64,000 nucleotides of DNA, from the NCBI GenBank assembly GCA_965279355.1, contig OZ257155.1, forward strand, positions 2,046,001-2,110,000, written 5' to 3'. This DNA comes from G965279355 sp965279355 (GTDB taxonomy: Bacteria; Pseudomonadota; Alphaproteobacteria; CACIAM-22H2). Shown one piece after another: positions 8,270-16,519 of this stretch; positions within the stretch are counted from its first letter, which is position 1, and each line of letters begins with the position of its first letter. Made by a program: the position numbers and the translations under genes. Under the pieces are notes generated by a model. That model was not told where the DNA came from. It made no database searches and was given only the letters and a program-made list of their open reading frames with translations.

Positions 8270-9514
8270 TCAGCGCTGGAAATCGCCGGCGCGATAGGCC
8301 GTCGGGTGACGGACCGGCACCGAGCGCAATTCCCCCACATTGGCGCAGCCGAGCTGCCCAAGCGCCGCCTGCATCTCATCAATAAAGAGGTCTATGACGT
8401 GGCCCGGACCGCGCATGCCCAGCGCACCCAGGCTCCACAAGACCGCCTTGCCCGCCAACGCCCCATCGGCGCCGAGCGCCATCGCCCGCGCCACGTCGGT
8501 GCCGGAGCGGATGCCGCTGTCCAGCAGGACGCTGAGCTTGCCCTTGGCCGCTTCGACAATAGCCGGCAGGACGTCGATCGAGGCTGGCAGCGCCTCGATC
8601 TGGCGCCCACCGTGATTCGAGACCAGAACCCCGTCGATGCCGAGTGCGATCGCCTTTTCGACGTCGCCGGGATGCATGATGCCTTTCAGCACCAGCGGCT
8701 TCTTCCAGCGGTCGCGATACTTCGCCACTTCGTCCCAGTTGAAGGCGCCGCCCATTTCGGTGGCGGAGAACTTCGCCATCTCCTGAATGCCCGCGTTGCG
8801 CGGCATGTACGCCGCCAGATTGGCAAAGCGCGGTACCCCGTGGTCCTTCATCGAATAGATCCAGCGCGGCGCCGTCAGCGCGTCGAGGCGCAGCTTCATG
8901 GTGAGCCGGAACGGCTGGGTGATGCCGCCCTTCACTTCGCGCGGCCGGACCGTCCGGATCGGCGTGTCCATGGTCAGCATCATGACGTGCACGCCGGCCA
9001 CTTCGGCACGCCGCAACAGGTCCATGCCGATCTTGTGGTTGTCGCGATGGCAGCGATAGAGCTGGAACCACAGCACGTCGGGCGCCAGTTCGGCGGCGCG
9101 CTCGACATCGATGCCGGCCACCAGCCCCAGCACATACGGCACGCGCGCCTTCTGCGCCGCCTTGGCCATCGCCACATCGGCGCCGGGAAACACGACCGAA
9201 GGACCGCCCATCGGCGCAATGCCGAACGGCGCGCTGTAGGGACGACCGAACAGCATCGCACTCGCCGGTGGCGGCGAGATCACCTTGCCGTAACGCGGCA
9301 CCAGTTCGACGGCGTCGAGCGACGCCCAGTTGCGGCTGATGTTGTTGTCGCTGCCACCGGCGCCGCCATCGGCATATTCGAATGCGAAATTGGGAAGGCG
9401 TTTGCGCGCCGCCCGGCGAAGGTCGGCGCTGGTGGGATAGCGGCGCTTGAGAGCCAGCCTGGCCTCCATCGCCTCTCGCGACTCTGCGGCCGCGGCGGGT
9501 GCTTTATCGTGCAT
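8270..9514 (-). CDS. FMN-dependent alpha-hydroxy-acid oxidizing protein (L-lactate dehydrogenase/glycolate oxidase family)
   Basis: 414 aa TIM-barrel flavoenzyme that oxidises an L-2-hydroxy acid to a 2-keto acid. Typical features are the N-terminal FAFEYADGGAGG and NWASLDAVELVPR segments, the substrate/flavin motif SNHGGRQIEALPASIDVLP with the catalytic His, and the FMN-phosphate loop LLDSGIRSGTDVARAMALGADG. It is monocistronic, divergent from the riboswitch-controlled D-amino acid dehydrogenase and convergent on a strong terminator. It could be lactate dehydrogenase, glycolate oxidase or a mandelate-type enzyme; the sequence alone does not decide. Confidence 0.9.
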   Translation of the reverse strand: MHDKAPAAAAESREAMEARLALKRRYPTSADLRRAARKRLPNFAFEYADGGAGGSDNNISRNWASLDAVELVPRYGKVISPPPASAMLFGRPYSAPFGIAPMGGPSVVFPGADVAMAKAAQKARVPYVLGLVAGIDVERAAELAPDVLWFQLYRCHRDNHKIGMDLLRRAEVAGVHVMMLTMDTPIRTVRPREVKGGITQPFRLTMKLRLDALTAPRWIYSMKDHGVPRFANLAAYMPRNAGIQEMAKFSATEMGGAFNWDEVAKYRDRWKKPLVLKGIMHPGDVEKAIALGIDGVLVSNHGGRQIEALPASIDVLPAIVEAAKGKLSVLLDSGIRSGTDVARAMALGADGALAGKAVLWSLGALGMRGPGHVIDLFIDEMQAALGQLGCANVGELRSVPVRHPTAYRAGDFQR

Positions 9515-9627
9515 GGGGCGACTTTATGTCGAAACCGTGAACAGGTCGACACAGGTTTCGCCAACGATTCCCGCCGGCTGTGGGCCGAACGTTGAACCGG
9601 AAGGGTTGCGCTGCTATGTTAAACGGA

Positions 9628-9808
9628 TCGCGAGAGAGAGCACGTCACTGTGCCGCCGAAGGGGCAACCACCCGGGAAACTCTCAGGCACAAAGGATCGC
9701 GACGGATAAATCCTCTGGAGAGTGACGCCCGCAGGCGTCCGCCGAAGGAGTAAGTGGACCGGCCGCGATGGCCGGCACCACGAAAGCTCTCAGGCCTCAT
9801 GACAGACC
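9628..9808 (+). promoter_or_regulatory. Tandem glycine riboswitch (two gcvT-type aptamers)
   Basis: Two aptamers in tandem. Aptamer 1, about 9628-9702, is closed by tcgcga at both ends and contains gccgccgaaggggcaa followed by gggaaactctcaggcaca. Aptamer 2, about 9712-9808, begins cctctggagag, contains cgccgaaggagtaag and ends aaagctctcaggcc...gacaga. The CGCCGAAGG and CTCTCAGG cores are the hallmark of glycine riboswitches, joined by the usual short linker (9703-9711). It precedes a D-amino acid dehydrogenase gene rather than gcvT, so glycine probably controls an amino-acid oxidising flavoenzyme. Confidence 0.95.
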
Positions 9809-9851
9809 GGGTCGCGCAGCAGGAAGTCCCTGCTGCCACACGTCATGAGGC
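9794..9851 (+). promoter_or_regulatory. Probable translational expression platform of the glycine riboswitch
   Basis: Bases 9794-9803 (gcctcatgac), which are part of the 3' end of aptamer 2, are perfectly complementary to 9842-9851 (gtcatgaggc), which contain the GAGG Shine-Dalgarno. A second perfect 8-bp hairpin (9816-9823 / 9829-9836) is nested inside. Ligand-stabilised aptamer 2 would hold the left arm and free the ribosome site, which predicts an ON switch. The pairing is seen; the mechanism is inferred. Confidence 0.7.
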
Positions 9852-9856
9852 ATGCG

Positions 9857-11197
9857 ATGAGCACGATCAGGCCCCTTCCGTCTTCTGCCGCCGTTCTGAA
9901 CCGCCGTTACGACGCCCTCGTTCTGGGTGCAGGCATCGTCGGCATCTCGACCGCCTACTATCTCAACAAGCAGGGCCTCGATGTCCTGGTTGTCGACCGG
10001 CTATCCGGCCCCGGCCTCGACACCAGCTTTGCCAATGGCGGGCAGGTATCGGTGTCGCATGCCGAACCCTGGGCGAACCCGACCGCGCCGCTGAAGGTCC
10101 TGAAATGGCTGGGCCGCGACGACAGCCCGCTGCTGTTCCGCCCTCGCTTCGATCCCGGCCAGTGGTACTGGCTGGCCTCGTGGCTGGTGGAGTGCCTGCC
10201 CAACCGTACCCGTGCAAACACGACCGAGATCATCAAGCTGGCGCTTGCGTCGCGGCGCGCGATTCAGGAGATCCGCGCGACGGAAGGTCTCACCTACGAT
10301 CACCTGACACGCGGCATCCTGCATTTTTATCGCGATGGTCGTGAATTTGAATCCGCGATCGCCGCGGCCGCGTTGATGCGCGAGATCGGCTGCGAGCGCG
10401 AGATCGTCGATCGCGATCGGATCATCGAGATCGAGCCGGCGCTGGCGTCGGCCAAAGACAGGATTGTCGGCGGGACCTACACCGCCGCCGATGAAAGCGG
10501 CGACGCGCATAAATTCACCACAGAGCTGGCCGAAGTGTGCCGCAGGAACGGCGTTTCCTTCCTGTGGAATGCCGAAGTCACGGCCTTGCGTCAGGACGGG
10601 ACGCGCCGCCTGACCGGCGCCGAAGTGAAGCTGCTGGGCACCGGCCAGTATGCGGAACTGAAGTCCGACGCGACCGTGGTCGCCCTCGCCTCGTGGTCGC
10701 GCGAACTGGTACGTCCGCTCGGCATCTCGCTCAACATCTATCCCGCCAAGGGTTATTCGGTGACGATCCCGACCTCGGAGGCACACAAGGCGCCGCATGT
10801 CTCGCTCACCGACGACGAGTACAAGCTGGTCTATTCCAGGCTCGGCGACCGGTTGCGCGTGGCCGGCACCGCGGAGCTGTCGGGATACGAACGCAACCTG
10901 CGCCCGGTGCGCGTGAAGGCGATCCTCGACAATGTGCGCGGCATCTTTCCCGACGCAGGCGATTTCGATGCCGCGACGGCCTGGACCGGTTTGCGGCCGG
11001 CGACGCCATCCAACGTACCCTATGTCGGGCGCACAAAAGTCACCGGGCTCTATCTCAACACCGGACACGGCACGCTGGGCTGGACCATGGGACCCGGCAG
11101 CGGCGCGAAAGTCGCGGAGATGATCGCGGAAGATGAAAAGCGCTCTGGCAGAAAGGCAGCAAACACCGGCTCGTCGTCACTGGCGAGCGTCGCCTAG
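9857..11197 (+). CDS. dadA: D-amino acid dehydrogenase (FAD-dependent, DadA type)
   Basis: 446 aa from ATG 9857, chosen because GAGG (9847-9850) lies 6 nt upstream; an in-frame ATG at 9845 would itself contain that site. DAO-superfamily flavoprotein with the dinucleotide motif VLGAGIVGISTAYYL near the N-terminus, DTSFANGGQVSVSHAEPWANP (typical DadA), the AKGYSVT and YERNLRPVR segments, and the C-terminal LNTGHGTLGWTMGPGSG FAD-contacting loop. It oxidatively deaminates D-amino acids, passing electrons to the respiratory chain. A related glycine oxidase-like activity is possible given the glycine riboswitch. No alanine racemase gene is adjacent. Confidence 0.9.
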   Translation: MSTIRPLPSSAAVLNRRYDALVLGAGIVGISTAYYLNKQGLDVLVVDRLSGPGLDTSFANGGQVSVSHAEPWANPTAPLKVLKWLGRDDSPLLFRPRFDPGQWYWLASWLVECLPNRTRANTTEIIKLALASRRAIQEIRATEGLTYDHLTRGILHFYRDGREFESAIAAAALMREIGCEREIVDRDRIIEIEPALASAKDRIVGGTYTAADESGDAHKFTTELAEVCRRNGVSFLWNAEVTALRQDGTRRLTGAEVKLLGTGQYAELKSDATVVALASWSRELVRPLGISLNIYPAKGYSVTIPTSEAHKAPHVSLTDDEYKLVYSRLGDRLRVAGTAELSGYERNLRPVRVKAILDNVRGIFPDAGDFDAATAWTGLRPATPSNVPYVGRTKVTGLYLNTGHGTLGWTMGPGSGAKVAEMIAEDEKRSGRKAANTGSSSLASVA

Positions 11198-11206
11198 ATC
11201 GGAAAG

Positions 11207-11232
11207 GCCAGCGGCTGATATCAGCCGCTGGC
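11207..11232. terminator. Perfect 26-bp palindrome between convergent genes
   Basis: gccagcggctgata joined to tcagccgctggc is fully self-complementary with no loop bases spare. It lies between the dadA stop and the csaA stop. It lacks a T-run, so it may be a bidirectional transcript end or RNA-stabilising hairpin rather than a classical terminator. Confidence 0.55.
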
Positions 11233-11240
11233 ACTGATCC

Positions 11241-11609
11241 TCAGAACATCTTCCCGCTGTCTGGCACCTTGAGATCGGGGTGCAGCAGGACGACCGCGCC
11301 GTTTTCGTCCGGCACGCCGAGCACCAGCACCTCGGACATGTACTTGCCGATCTGGCGCGGCGCGAAATTCACCACCGCCACGATCTGACGACCGACCAGT
11401 CTGTCCGGGGTGTAGTGAACCGTGAGCTGCGCCGAGCTCTTTTTTATACCAAGTGCGCCGCCGAAATCGATCCTGAGCTTGATCGCCGGCTTGCGCGCCT
11501 CGGGAAAGGGTTCGGCTTCGATGACAGTGCCGACACGAATGTCGACGGCATCGAACTGATCGTAGGAAATCGGGCCCGGCCGCAGCCGAGCCCCGTCCGC
11601 ATCGTTCAT
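11241..11609 (-). CDS. csaA: tRNA-binding domain protein CsaA
   Basis: 122 aa from the chosen ATG at 11609 (MNDADGARL), 10 nt after the phasin stop; an upstream in-frame start would overlap phasin. It is a single EMAP/tRNA-binding OB-fold domain: FDAVDIRVGTVIEAEPFPEARKP at the N-terminus, then KKSSAQLTVHYTPDRLVGRQIVAVVNF and the C-terminal VLVLGVPDENGAVVLLHPD. CsaA binds tRNA and has been described as an export-related chaperone; the physiological role is unclear. It is last in the TetR-phasin-csaA series. Confidence 0.9.
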   Translation of the reverse strand: MNDADGARLRPGPISYDQFDAVDIRVGTVIEAEPFPEARKPAIKLRIDFGGALGIKKSSAQLTVHYTPDRLVGRQIVAVVNFAPRQIGKYMSEVLVLGVPDENGAVVLLHPDLKVPDSGKMF

Positions 11610-11619
11610 CGGCAACTGT

Positions 11620-12075
11620 TTATTTTTGCGCGGTCTTCTTGGCGATGAGTGTCTTGACCTCATCGAGGCTGTCGGTGACCCGCTTGTTGATCACGTCGAA
11701 TGCCTCGCCCTGCGAACGGGCGACCATCTCAGCCAGCTCGCGTGCATTGGCGATCCCGCGCTTGAAGGCTTCCTTGAACAACTCGGTCTGGCGGGCGGCC
11801 TTGTCTTCCGGGCTGCCGGCGGTCATCACGTCGCGCGCGGCGTGCGACGCCTCTTCCATCATCTGGCGCAGGATTTCGGTCTGGCGGCGGGCAATGGCCT
11901 GCATACCTTCGATGGCCAGCTGGTTTGCGGCGGTCAGCGCCTCGATGTTGCGACGCTGACTGGCGACGACCTGCTCCATATCAACGCCGGTCACCTTGAG
12001 GTCGCCCATCATCTTGCTGGCGTCCATCATCTTGGAGAAGTCGAAATCACCGAATGGATTGTTAGGCTTAGCCAT
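11620..12075 (-). CDS. Phasin family protein
   Basis: 151 aa, almost entirely amphipathic helix with no signal peptide. It matches phasins in the NIEALTAANQLAIEGMQAIARRQTEILRQMMEEA core and the FKEAFKRGIANARELAEMVARSQGEAFDVI region. Phasins coat polyhydroxyalkanoate granules and control granule size. The gene lies 72 nt downstream of a TetR regulator on the same strand, which may control it. No PHA synthase gene is in the window. Confidence 0.9.
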   Translation of the reverse strand: MAKPNNPFGDFDFSKMMDASKMMGDLKVTGVDMEQVVASQRRNIEALTAANQLAIEGMQAIARRQTEILRQMMEEASHAARDVMTAGSPEDKAARQTELFKEAFKRGIANARELAEMVARSQGEAFDVINKRVTDSLDEVKTLIAKKTAQK

Positions 12076-12147
12076 GAGATGATCCTCTATCTGGTACGGC
12101 GTGAGTGCAGGACAAACAGTCTCCCCTCCGCGCCTCGTCTTGTCAAA

Positions 12148-12807
12148 TTACAGTCCGGATTGCGTAGCTTGCGCGGGACGACGCCGCGGCAGGCTGCGCG
12201 CAAACATCTCAGCCTGTTTCAGCGCGCGGTCGAGTGCGGCCATGGTCTTGGCGTTGTCCTCGCCCTCGTCGCTGAGCCAGACGCGCATCACATAGGCGTA
12301 AATCCCGGCCAGCGCCTTCACGCGCAAGGGGCCGAGCAGGCCGCCGGTCTGAACGCCGGCGGCGGCGGCCATCCAGGCAATCGAGTGAAGCAGCTGCGTA
12401 CCCGAACAGAGCAGCGACATGGGATCGCGCGGCAGGTCGGCAAGCAGTGAGCTCAGCGCACCCTTGTAGGGCGCCAGTGCATCGAAACGCCGCATGAAGA
12501 TATCGAACAGCCGGTCGCGGATGCCGGCGTCATCGTCCGTGGCGAAGTCGACCCCGGCCATCGTGGCGCGGTCGATCCGCCGCACGAAGGCGGACAGGAT
12601 CGCCGCCTTCGACGGAAACAACCCATACAGTTCGCCAAGGCTGAGGCCGGCTTCACCAGCAATGTCGGCGAGCGTCAGGCTACGCCAGCTCTGGCCTTCG
12701 GCCAGCGCCAGAGCAGCATCGATGACCCGGTCTTCAGGATTTGCGGATGAGGCGCCGGCTCCCGCCTTAGCCACTTTCCGGACTCGCGATTTCGCCTGTT
12801 TCGCCAT
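12148..12807 (-). CDS. TetR family transcriptional regulator
   Basis: 219 aa from ATG 12807, chosen because GGAGG lies 8 nt upstream; a longer reading to 12972 runs into the divergent kinase gene. A basic Ala/Lys-rich N-tail is followed by the TetR HTH: VIDAALALAEGQSWRSLTLADIAGEAGLSLGELYGLFPSKAAILSAFVRRI (residues about 25-75). The C-terminal ligand domain is helical and of unknown specificity. It is divergent from the hybrid kinase gene and upstream of phasin, so either could be a target. Confidence 0.87.
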   Translation of the reverse strand: MAKQAKSRVRKVAKAGAGASSANPEDRVIDAALALAEGQSWRSLTLADIAGEAGLSLGELYGLFPSKAAILSAFVRRIDRATMAGVDFATDDDAGIRDRLFDIFMRRFDALAPYKGALSSLLADLPRDPMSLLCSGTQLLHSIAWMAAAAGVQTGGLLGPLRVKALAGIYAYVMRVWLSDEGEDNAKTMAALDRALKQAEMFARSLPRRRPAQATQSGL

Positions 12808-12938
12808 CGTCTTTGCCTCCGCGTTCACTCTTATCTGGGAAAGCGCCCATGGCAAGTCAAAGGCCTTCTCTCTAAAGGATTTGTCAAATTGCGAACAAAG
12901 CCTCAAAATTCCCTTGCAACCAAATAGGTTAAGACGGA

Positions 12939-15900
12939 ATGCGCCGGACTCTGGCGATGGCTCTGGCGGCACTCGGCGTGCTGGCCGTCTGCAGTGCGGT
13001 TCTGGGCTATTTTTACATCCAGTCCCGCGACGCGCTCATCGTCGATGCCGAGCAGAATCTGCGCACCATCGCGAGTGAGGCCGCGAACGAGGTCAATCAC
13101 CTCTTTCACCCGGCGCGAACCGCCGTTGAGCAGCTTCAGGATGCCGGGCTCCAGGATTTCGACAGCGACGATCTTGAGCGGCTGTTTTTCTCGATCGCCT
13201 CGGCACCGGTACGGGCCAATGCCCAGATTACGGGCGTCTATGTCGGAATGTCCGACGGATCCTTTCTTCAGGTGCAAAGCCTCATACCCACGGACCTGGC
13301 GCCGCTCGGCTCGCTGCCGGCCGGTTATGACAATCTGATCCGTCGCATTCTGCGTCAGACACCCCACGGACTCAGCGCCGCATGGCTCTACCGCGACGAT
13401 GTCAGCGGCGTATGGCTACGGTCATCGAAAACTCCATCCGCTTACGATCCGCGTGAACGCCCCTGGTATCAAAAGGCGGTGGCGCAGAACGGACTGTCAT
13501 GGAGCGAGCCCTACACATTTGCGTCGTCCGGCGAGATCGGCATTACCCTCGCAACACCGGTGCGCACCCGCGACGGCGCGCTGTGGGGTGTGATCGGCGT
13601 CGACATCGCCATCGCATCCCTCTCAAGCACCATTCTCGACTACCGGCAGCGGCGAATCGGCAACAACGCTGTTCTATTCGTTGGCGACGCGGCTGGGCGC
13701 CTGATCGGCCATTCGCGCCTGCTCGATGCCATCTGGAATATCCGTCACGGCACCGGAGGCACGATCGAAGCGGCGACCGATATCCACCGGGTTCATCGCC
13801 AGGATCGTAATGATCTTGTCCTATTCAACGCCATCAAAAGCACCGATACCGTCTATAGCGCCGACAACAACGGCCGCGAAGTTCTGGGCATGCGCATGGC
13901 GCTGGATGGCGCGCTCCGCATTCCCATGTTCGTCTATATCGGCGAGCCGGTGGATGACATTGTCGGCGTCGCCATCGCGCGACTGCAGCGGAACATCGCG
14001 CTTCTTGCCGGCCTGACGATGGTCTTGCTGATCGTCGCAACCTACGCGGCGAAACTGCGGCGCGAGGTTACTATGCGCAAGCGCACCGAGCTGGCGCTGG
14101 CCCAGGCCCGCGACACCGCCGAGGAAGCGACGCGCGCAAAATCGTCGTTTCTGGCCATGATGAGCCATGAAATCCGCACGCCTATGAACGGCGTGATGAG
14201 CATGGCCGAGATGCTGGAGCAGACAGACCTGACCGAAGACCAGCGCGGCATGTCGTCGGTGATTCGAGGATCCGCCGGCGCACTCCTGACGATCATCAAC
14301 GACATACTGGATTTCTCGAAGATCGAGGCCGGCAAGCTCGATATCGAGACGACGCCGTTCTCGCTGGTCGACACGGTGGAAAGTGCCGGCGAATTGATCG
14401 CTGGCCGCACCGAGGAAAAGGGCATCGGCCTTGTCATCGATATTGCGCCGACCGTCCCCAATCAACTCGAAGGCGATCCGACACGGCTGCGCCAGATCCT
14501 GCTCAACCTGATGGGCAACGCGGTGAAATTCACCGAAACCGGCGAAGTCGTGCTGCGCGTCTCGCTCCTTGACACGCAAGATCACACGGCGCGGTTGCGC
14601 TTTGAAGTGGTCGACACCGGCATTGGCCTGACCGAAGCGCAGCAGGGAAAGCTCTTTCAGGCATTCGCCCAGGCAGACACCTCGACATCGCGCAAATACG
14701 GAGGCACCGGCCTCGGCCTGTCGATCTCGCAGCGGCTTTGCGAAATGATGGGCGGGCGCATCGGCGTGACGTCCACTTCAGGCGAGGGCTCTACCTTCTG
14801 GTTCGAACTGCCGTTTCCCGTGCTCGCCCCCACCCCCGATGCGCCTGGAATCGCCATCGACGATGCCCGGGTTGCCGCCATCGGCTTCAAAGGCTCCGAA
14901 CGCGCGGCCCTTGCTGGAATGCTTCGCGCAGCGGGCATCGACGAACCTTTGTGGCTGGAGAGCGGCCCGCCTTTCGGCCCCGCCACCGCCGACCGCTCCG
15001 TCGTGCTGGTGCGCGCCGATCCCGGCACACAGGCCTCTCTCGAACTCGTGCCCCAGATTGACGGCAGCGAAAACCCTCGGCGGCGGGTCGTGCTCATCGC
15101 CCCGCGTGGTCTCGCCTCGACCCTGCAGGCGGCAACACAAAAAAACTTCTTCACGACGCTGACGCTGCCGATCCGCCGCCATCGCCTGTGGCATGTTCTG
15201 GCGGCGGCACTGGGACGTGTAGAACTGGGACAACGTCAGGCCGGCGCAGCGAACGACGCGATCGGCTGGATACCGCCGACAGTCGAAGAAGCGCGCGCCG
15301 CCAGCGCACTTCTTCTGGTGGCTGAAGACAATCCGACCAACCAGACCGTCATCCGCCGGTTGCTCAACCAGCGCGGCTTTGCCCATATGATCGCCAATAA
15401 CGGCGTCGAGGCAATGCACCTTCTGGAGCATGGCGGTTACGGCATGCTGCTCACCGATTTCCACATGCCGGAGATGGACGGCTTCCAGCTGACCCATGCG
15501 ATCCGCGAGCGTGAAAAGAACGAAGGCGGAAACTACCTGCCAATCGTCGCCCTCACCGCCGACGCGCTTCCGGGTACCGAGAAGCAATGCCTTGATGCCG
15601 GCATGGACGGTTATCTGACGAAACCGATCGACAGTCAGGCACTGACCACCGCACTCGAAAGACTGTTGCCGCAGGCCCTGCCGTTGCGGCGCCGCGCCGA
15701 TGCGGCGCCGCCAAGGACTTCGGCAGAAAGGCCCGTTGACGACGCAGCCATCGTCGATCTGGCACAGCTTATCGACATCTTCGGCGAACTGAACGACGAC
15801 GCGCGGGACTTCCTTGTCGGCCTCGTTGACGATCTACCGCGCATGGTCGATGAGGTCGCGAACGCCATACACGATGGCGAACGGGCCCAGGCTCGCGATG

Positions 15901-16109
15901 CAGCGCATTCGCTCAAGGGAGCCACACGCTCCGCCGGACTCAAGCGCTTGGGCGACATCGCCTCGGCCATCCAGGATCATCTCGACAACGGCGACATGGA
16001 TGCCGCCGGTGCGCTACATCACACGCTGGCGCCGGCGCTCGACGAACTGCGCCCTGTCCTCTCACGGCTCTGGCCTCAATCCGCCTTCGAACGGCCCACG
16101 GTGACCTGA
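12939..16109 (+). CDS. Unorthodox hybrid sensor histidine kinase (dCache-HisKA-HATPase-pseudoREC-REC-HPt)
   Basis: 1056 aa membrane kinase. TM1 is about residues 7-27. A periplasmic double-Cache sensor (about 30-345) contains RERPWYQKA. TM2 is about 352-372. HisKA has FLAMMSHEIRTPMNG with phospho-acceptor H410. The HATPase has NLMGNAVKFT, VVDTGIGL and GGTGLGLSIS (to about 625). A degenerate receiver-like segment (about 640-765) has no aspartate in the phospho-acceptor place. A true receiver (about 790-910) has D840 in LLTDFHMPEMDG and K895. HPt has H990 in AAHSLKGA. This supports an H-D-H phosphorelay, probably ending on the overlapping CheY-like protein. The sensor ligand is unknown. Confidence 0.92.
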   Translation: MRRTLAMALAALGVLAVCSAVLGYFYIQSRDALIVDAEQNLRTIASEAANEVNHLFHPARTAVEQLQDAGLQDFDSDDLERLFFSIASAPVRANAQITGVYVGMSDGSFLQVQSLIPTDLAPLGSLPAGYDNLIRRILRQTPHGLSAAWLYRDDVSGVWLRSSKTPSAYDPRERPWYQKAVAQNGLSWSEPYTFASSGEIGITLATPVRTRDGALWGVIGVDIAIASLSSTILDYRQRRIGNNAVLFVGDAAGRLIGHSRLLDAIWNIRHGTGGTIEAATDIHRVHRQDRNDLVLFNAIKSTDTVYSADNNGREVLGMRMALDGALRIPMFVYIGEPVDDIVGVAIARLQRNIALLAGLTMVLLIVATYAAKLRREVTMRKRTELALAQARDTAEEATRAKSSFLAMMSHEIRTPMNGVMSMAEMLEQTDLTEDQRGMSSVIRGSAGALLTIINDILDFSKIEAGKLDIETTPFSLVDTVESAGELIAGRTEEKGIGLVIDIAPTVPNQLEGDPTRLRQILLNLMGNAVKFTETGEVVLRVSLLDTQDHTARLRFEVVDTGIGLTEAQQGKLFQAFAQADTSTSRKYGGTGLGLSISQRLCEMMGGRIGVTSTSGEGSTFWFELPFPVLAPTPDAPGIAIDDARVAAIGFKGSERAALAGMLRAAGIDEPLWLESGPPFGPATADRSVVLVRADPGTQASLELVPQIDGSENPRRRVVLIAPRGLASTLQAATQKNFFTTLTLPIRRHRLWHVLAAALGRVELGQRQAGAANDAIGWIPPTVEEARAASALLLVAEDNPTNQTVIRRLLNQRGFAHMIANNGVEAMHLLEHGGYGMLLTDFHMPEMDGFQLTHAIREREKNEGGNYLPIVALTADALPGTEKQCLDAGMDGYLTKPIDSQALTTALERLLPQALPLRRRADAAPPRTSAERPVDDAAIVDLAQLIDIFGELNDDARDFLVGLVDDLPRMVDEVANAIHDGERAQARDAAHSLKGATRSAGLKRLGDIASAIQDHLDNGDMDAAGALHHTLAPALDELRPVLSRLWPQSAFERPTVT

Positions 16110-16519
16110 TGGCAAAAGACGATATCGCCTATGCGAAATTGAGCGTTCTGGTCGTGGAGGACGAAACGCACACGCGATCCGTCATCAAGACGATGCTGCG
16201 GCGCATGGAAATCCGCATCATCGAAGAAGCGGCGAACGGTCGCGACGGATTGCTCAAGGTGGTGTCCGACAGGCCGCATATCGTGCTCTGCGACATCCAC
16301 ATGCAGCCGATCAACGGGCTCGAATTTCTCCAGACGCTGCGCAAGATGGAGGATCCCGGCGTCCGCGATACCCCCGTGATTTTTCTGACCGCCGACGCCA
16401 ATCGCGACAGCGTCGTGGTGGCGAAGGCAAATGCCGCGAACGGCTATCTGGTGAAACCGATTTCGCTCAGCGCGCTGAAGTCGCGCATCGACCAGATCGC
16501 CGCGCCGCTGAAGCTCTAA
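16109..16519 (+). CDS. CheY-like single-domain response regulator
   Basis: 136 aa receiver domain only. LVVEDE forms the acidic pocket, D62 (IVLCDIHMQPING) is the phospho-acceptor and K116 (GYLVKPIS) the conserved lysine; the switch Thr is T94. There is no output domain. The start overlaps the hybrid kinase stop by 4 nt (ATGA), so it is almost certainly the kinase's partner, receiving phosphate from the HPt domain and acting through protein contact. It converges on proC with a 4-nt overlap of stop codons. Confidence 0.92.
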   Translation: MAKDDIAYAKLSVLVVEDETHTRSVIKTMLRRMEIRIIEEAANGRDGLLKVVSDRPHIVLCDIHMQPINGLEFLQTLRKMEDPGVRDTPVIFLTADANRDSVVVAKANAANGYLVKPISLSALKSRIDQIAAPLKL

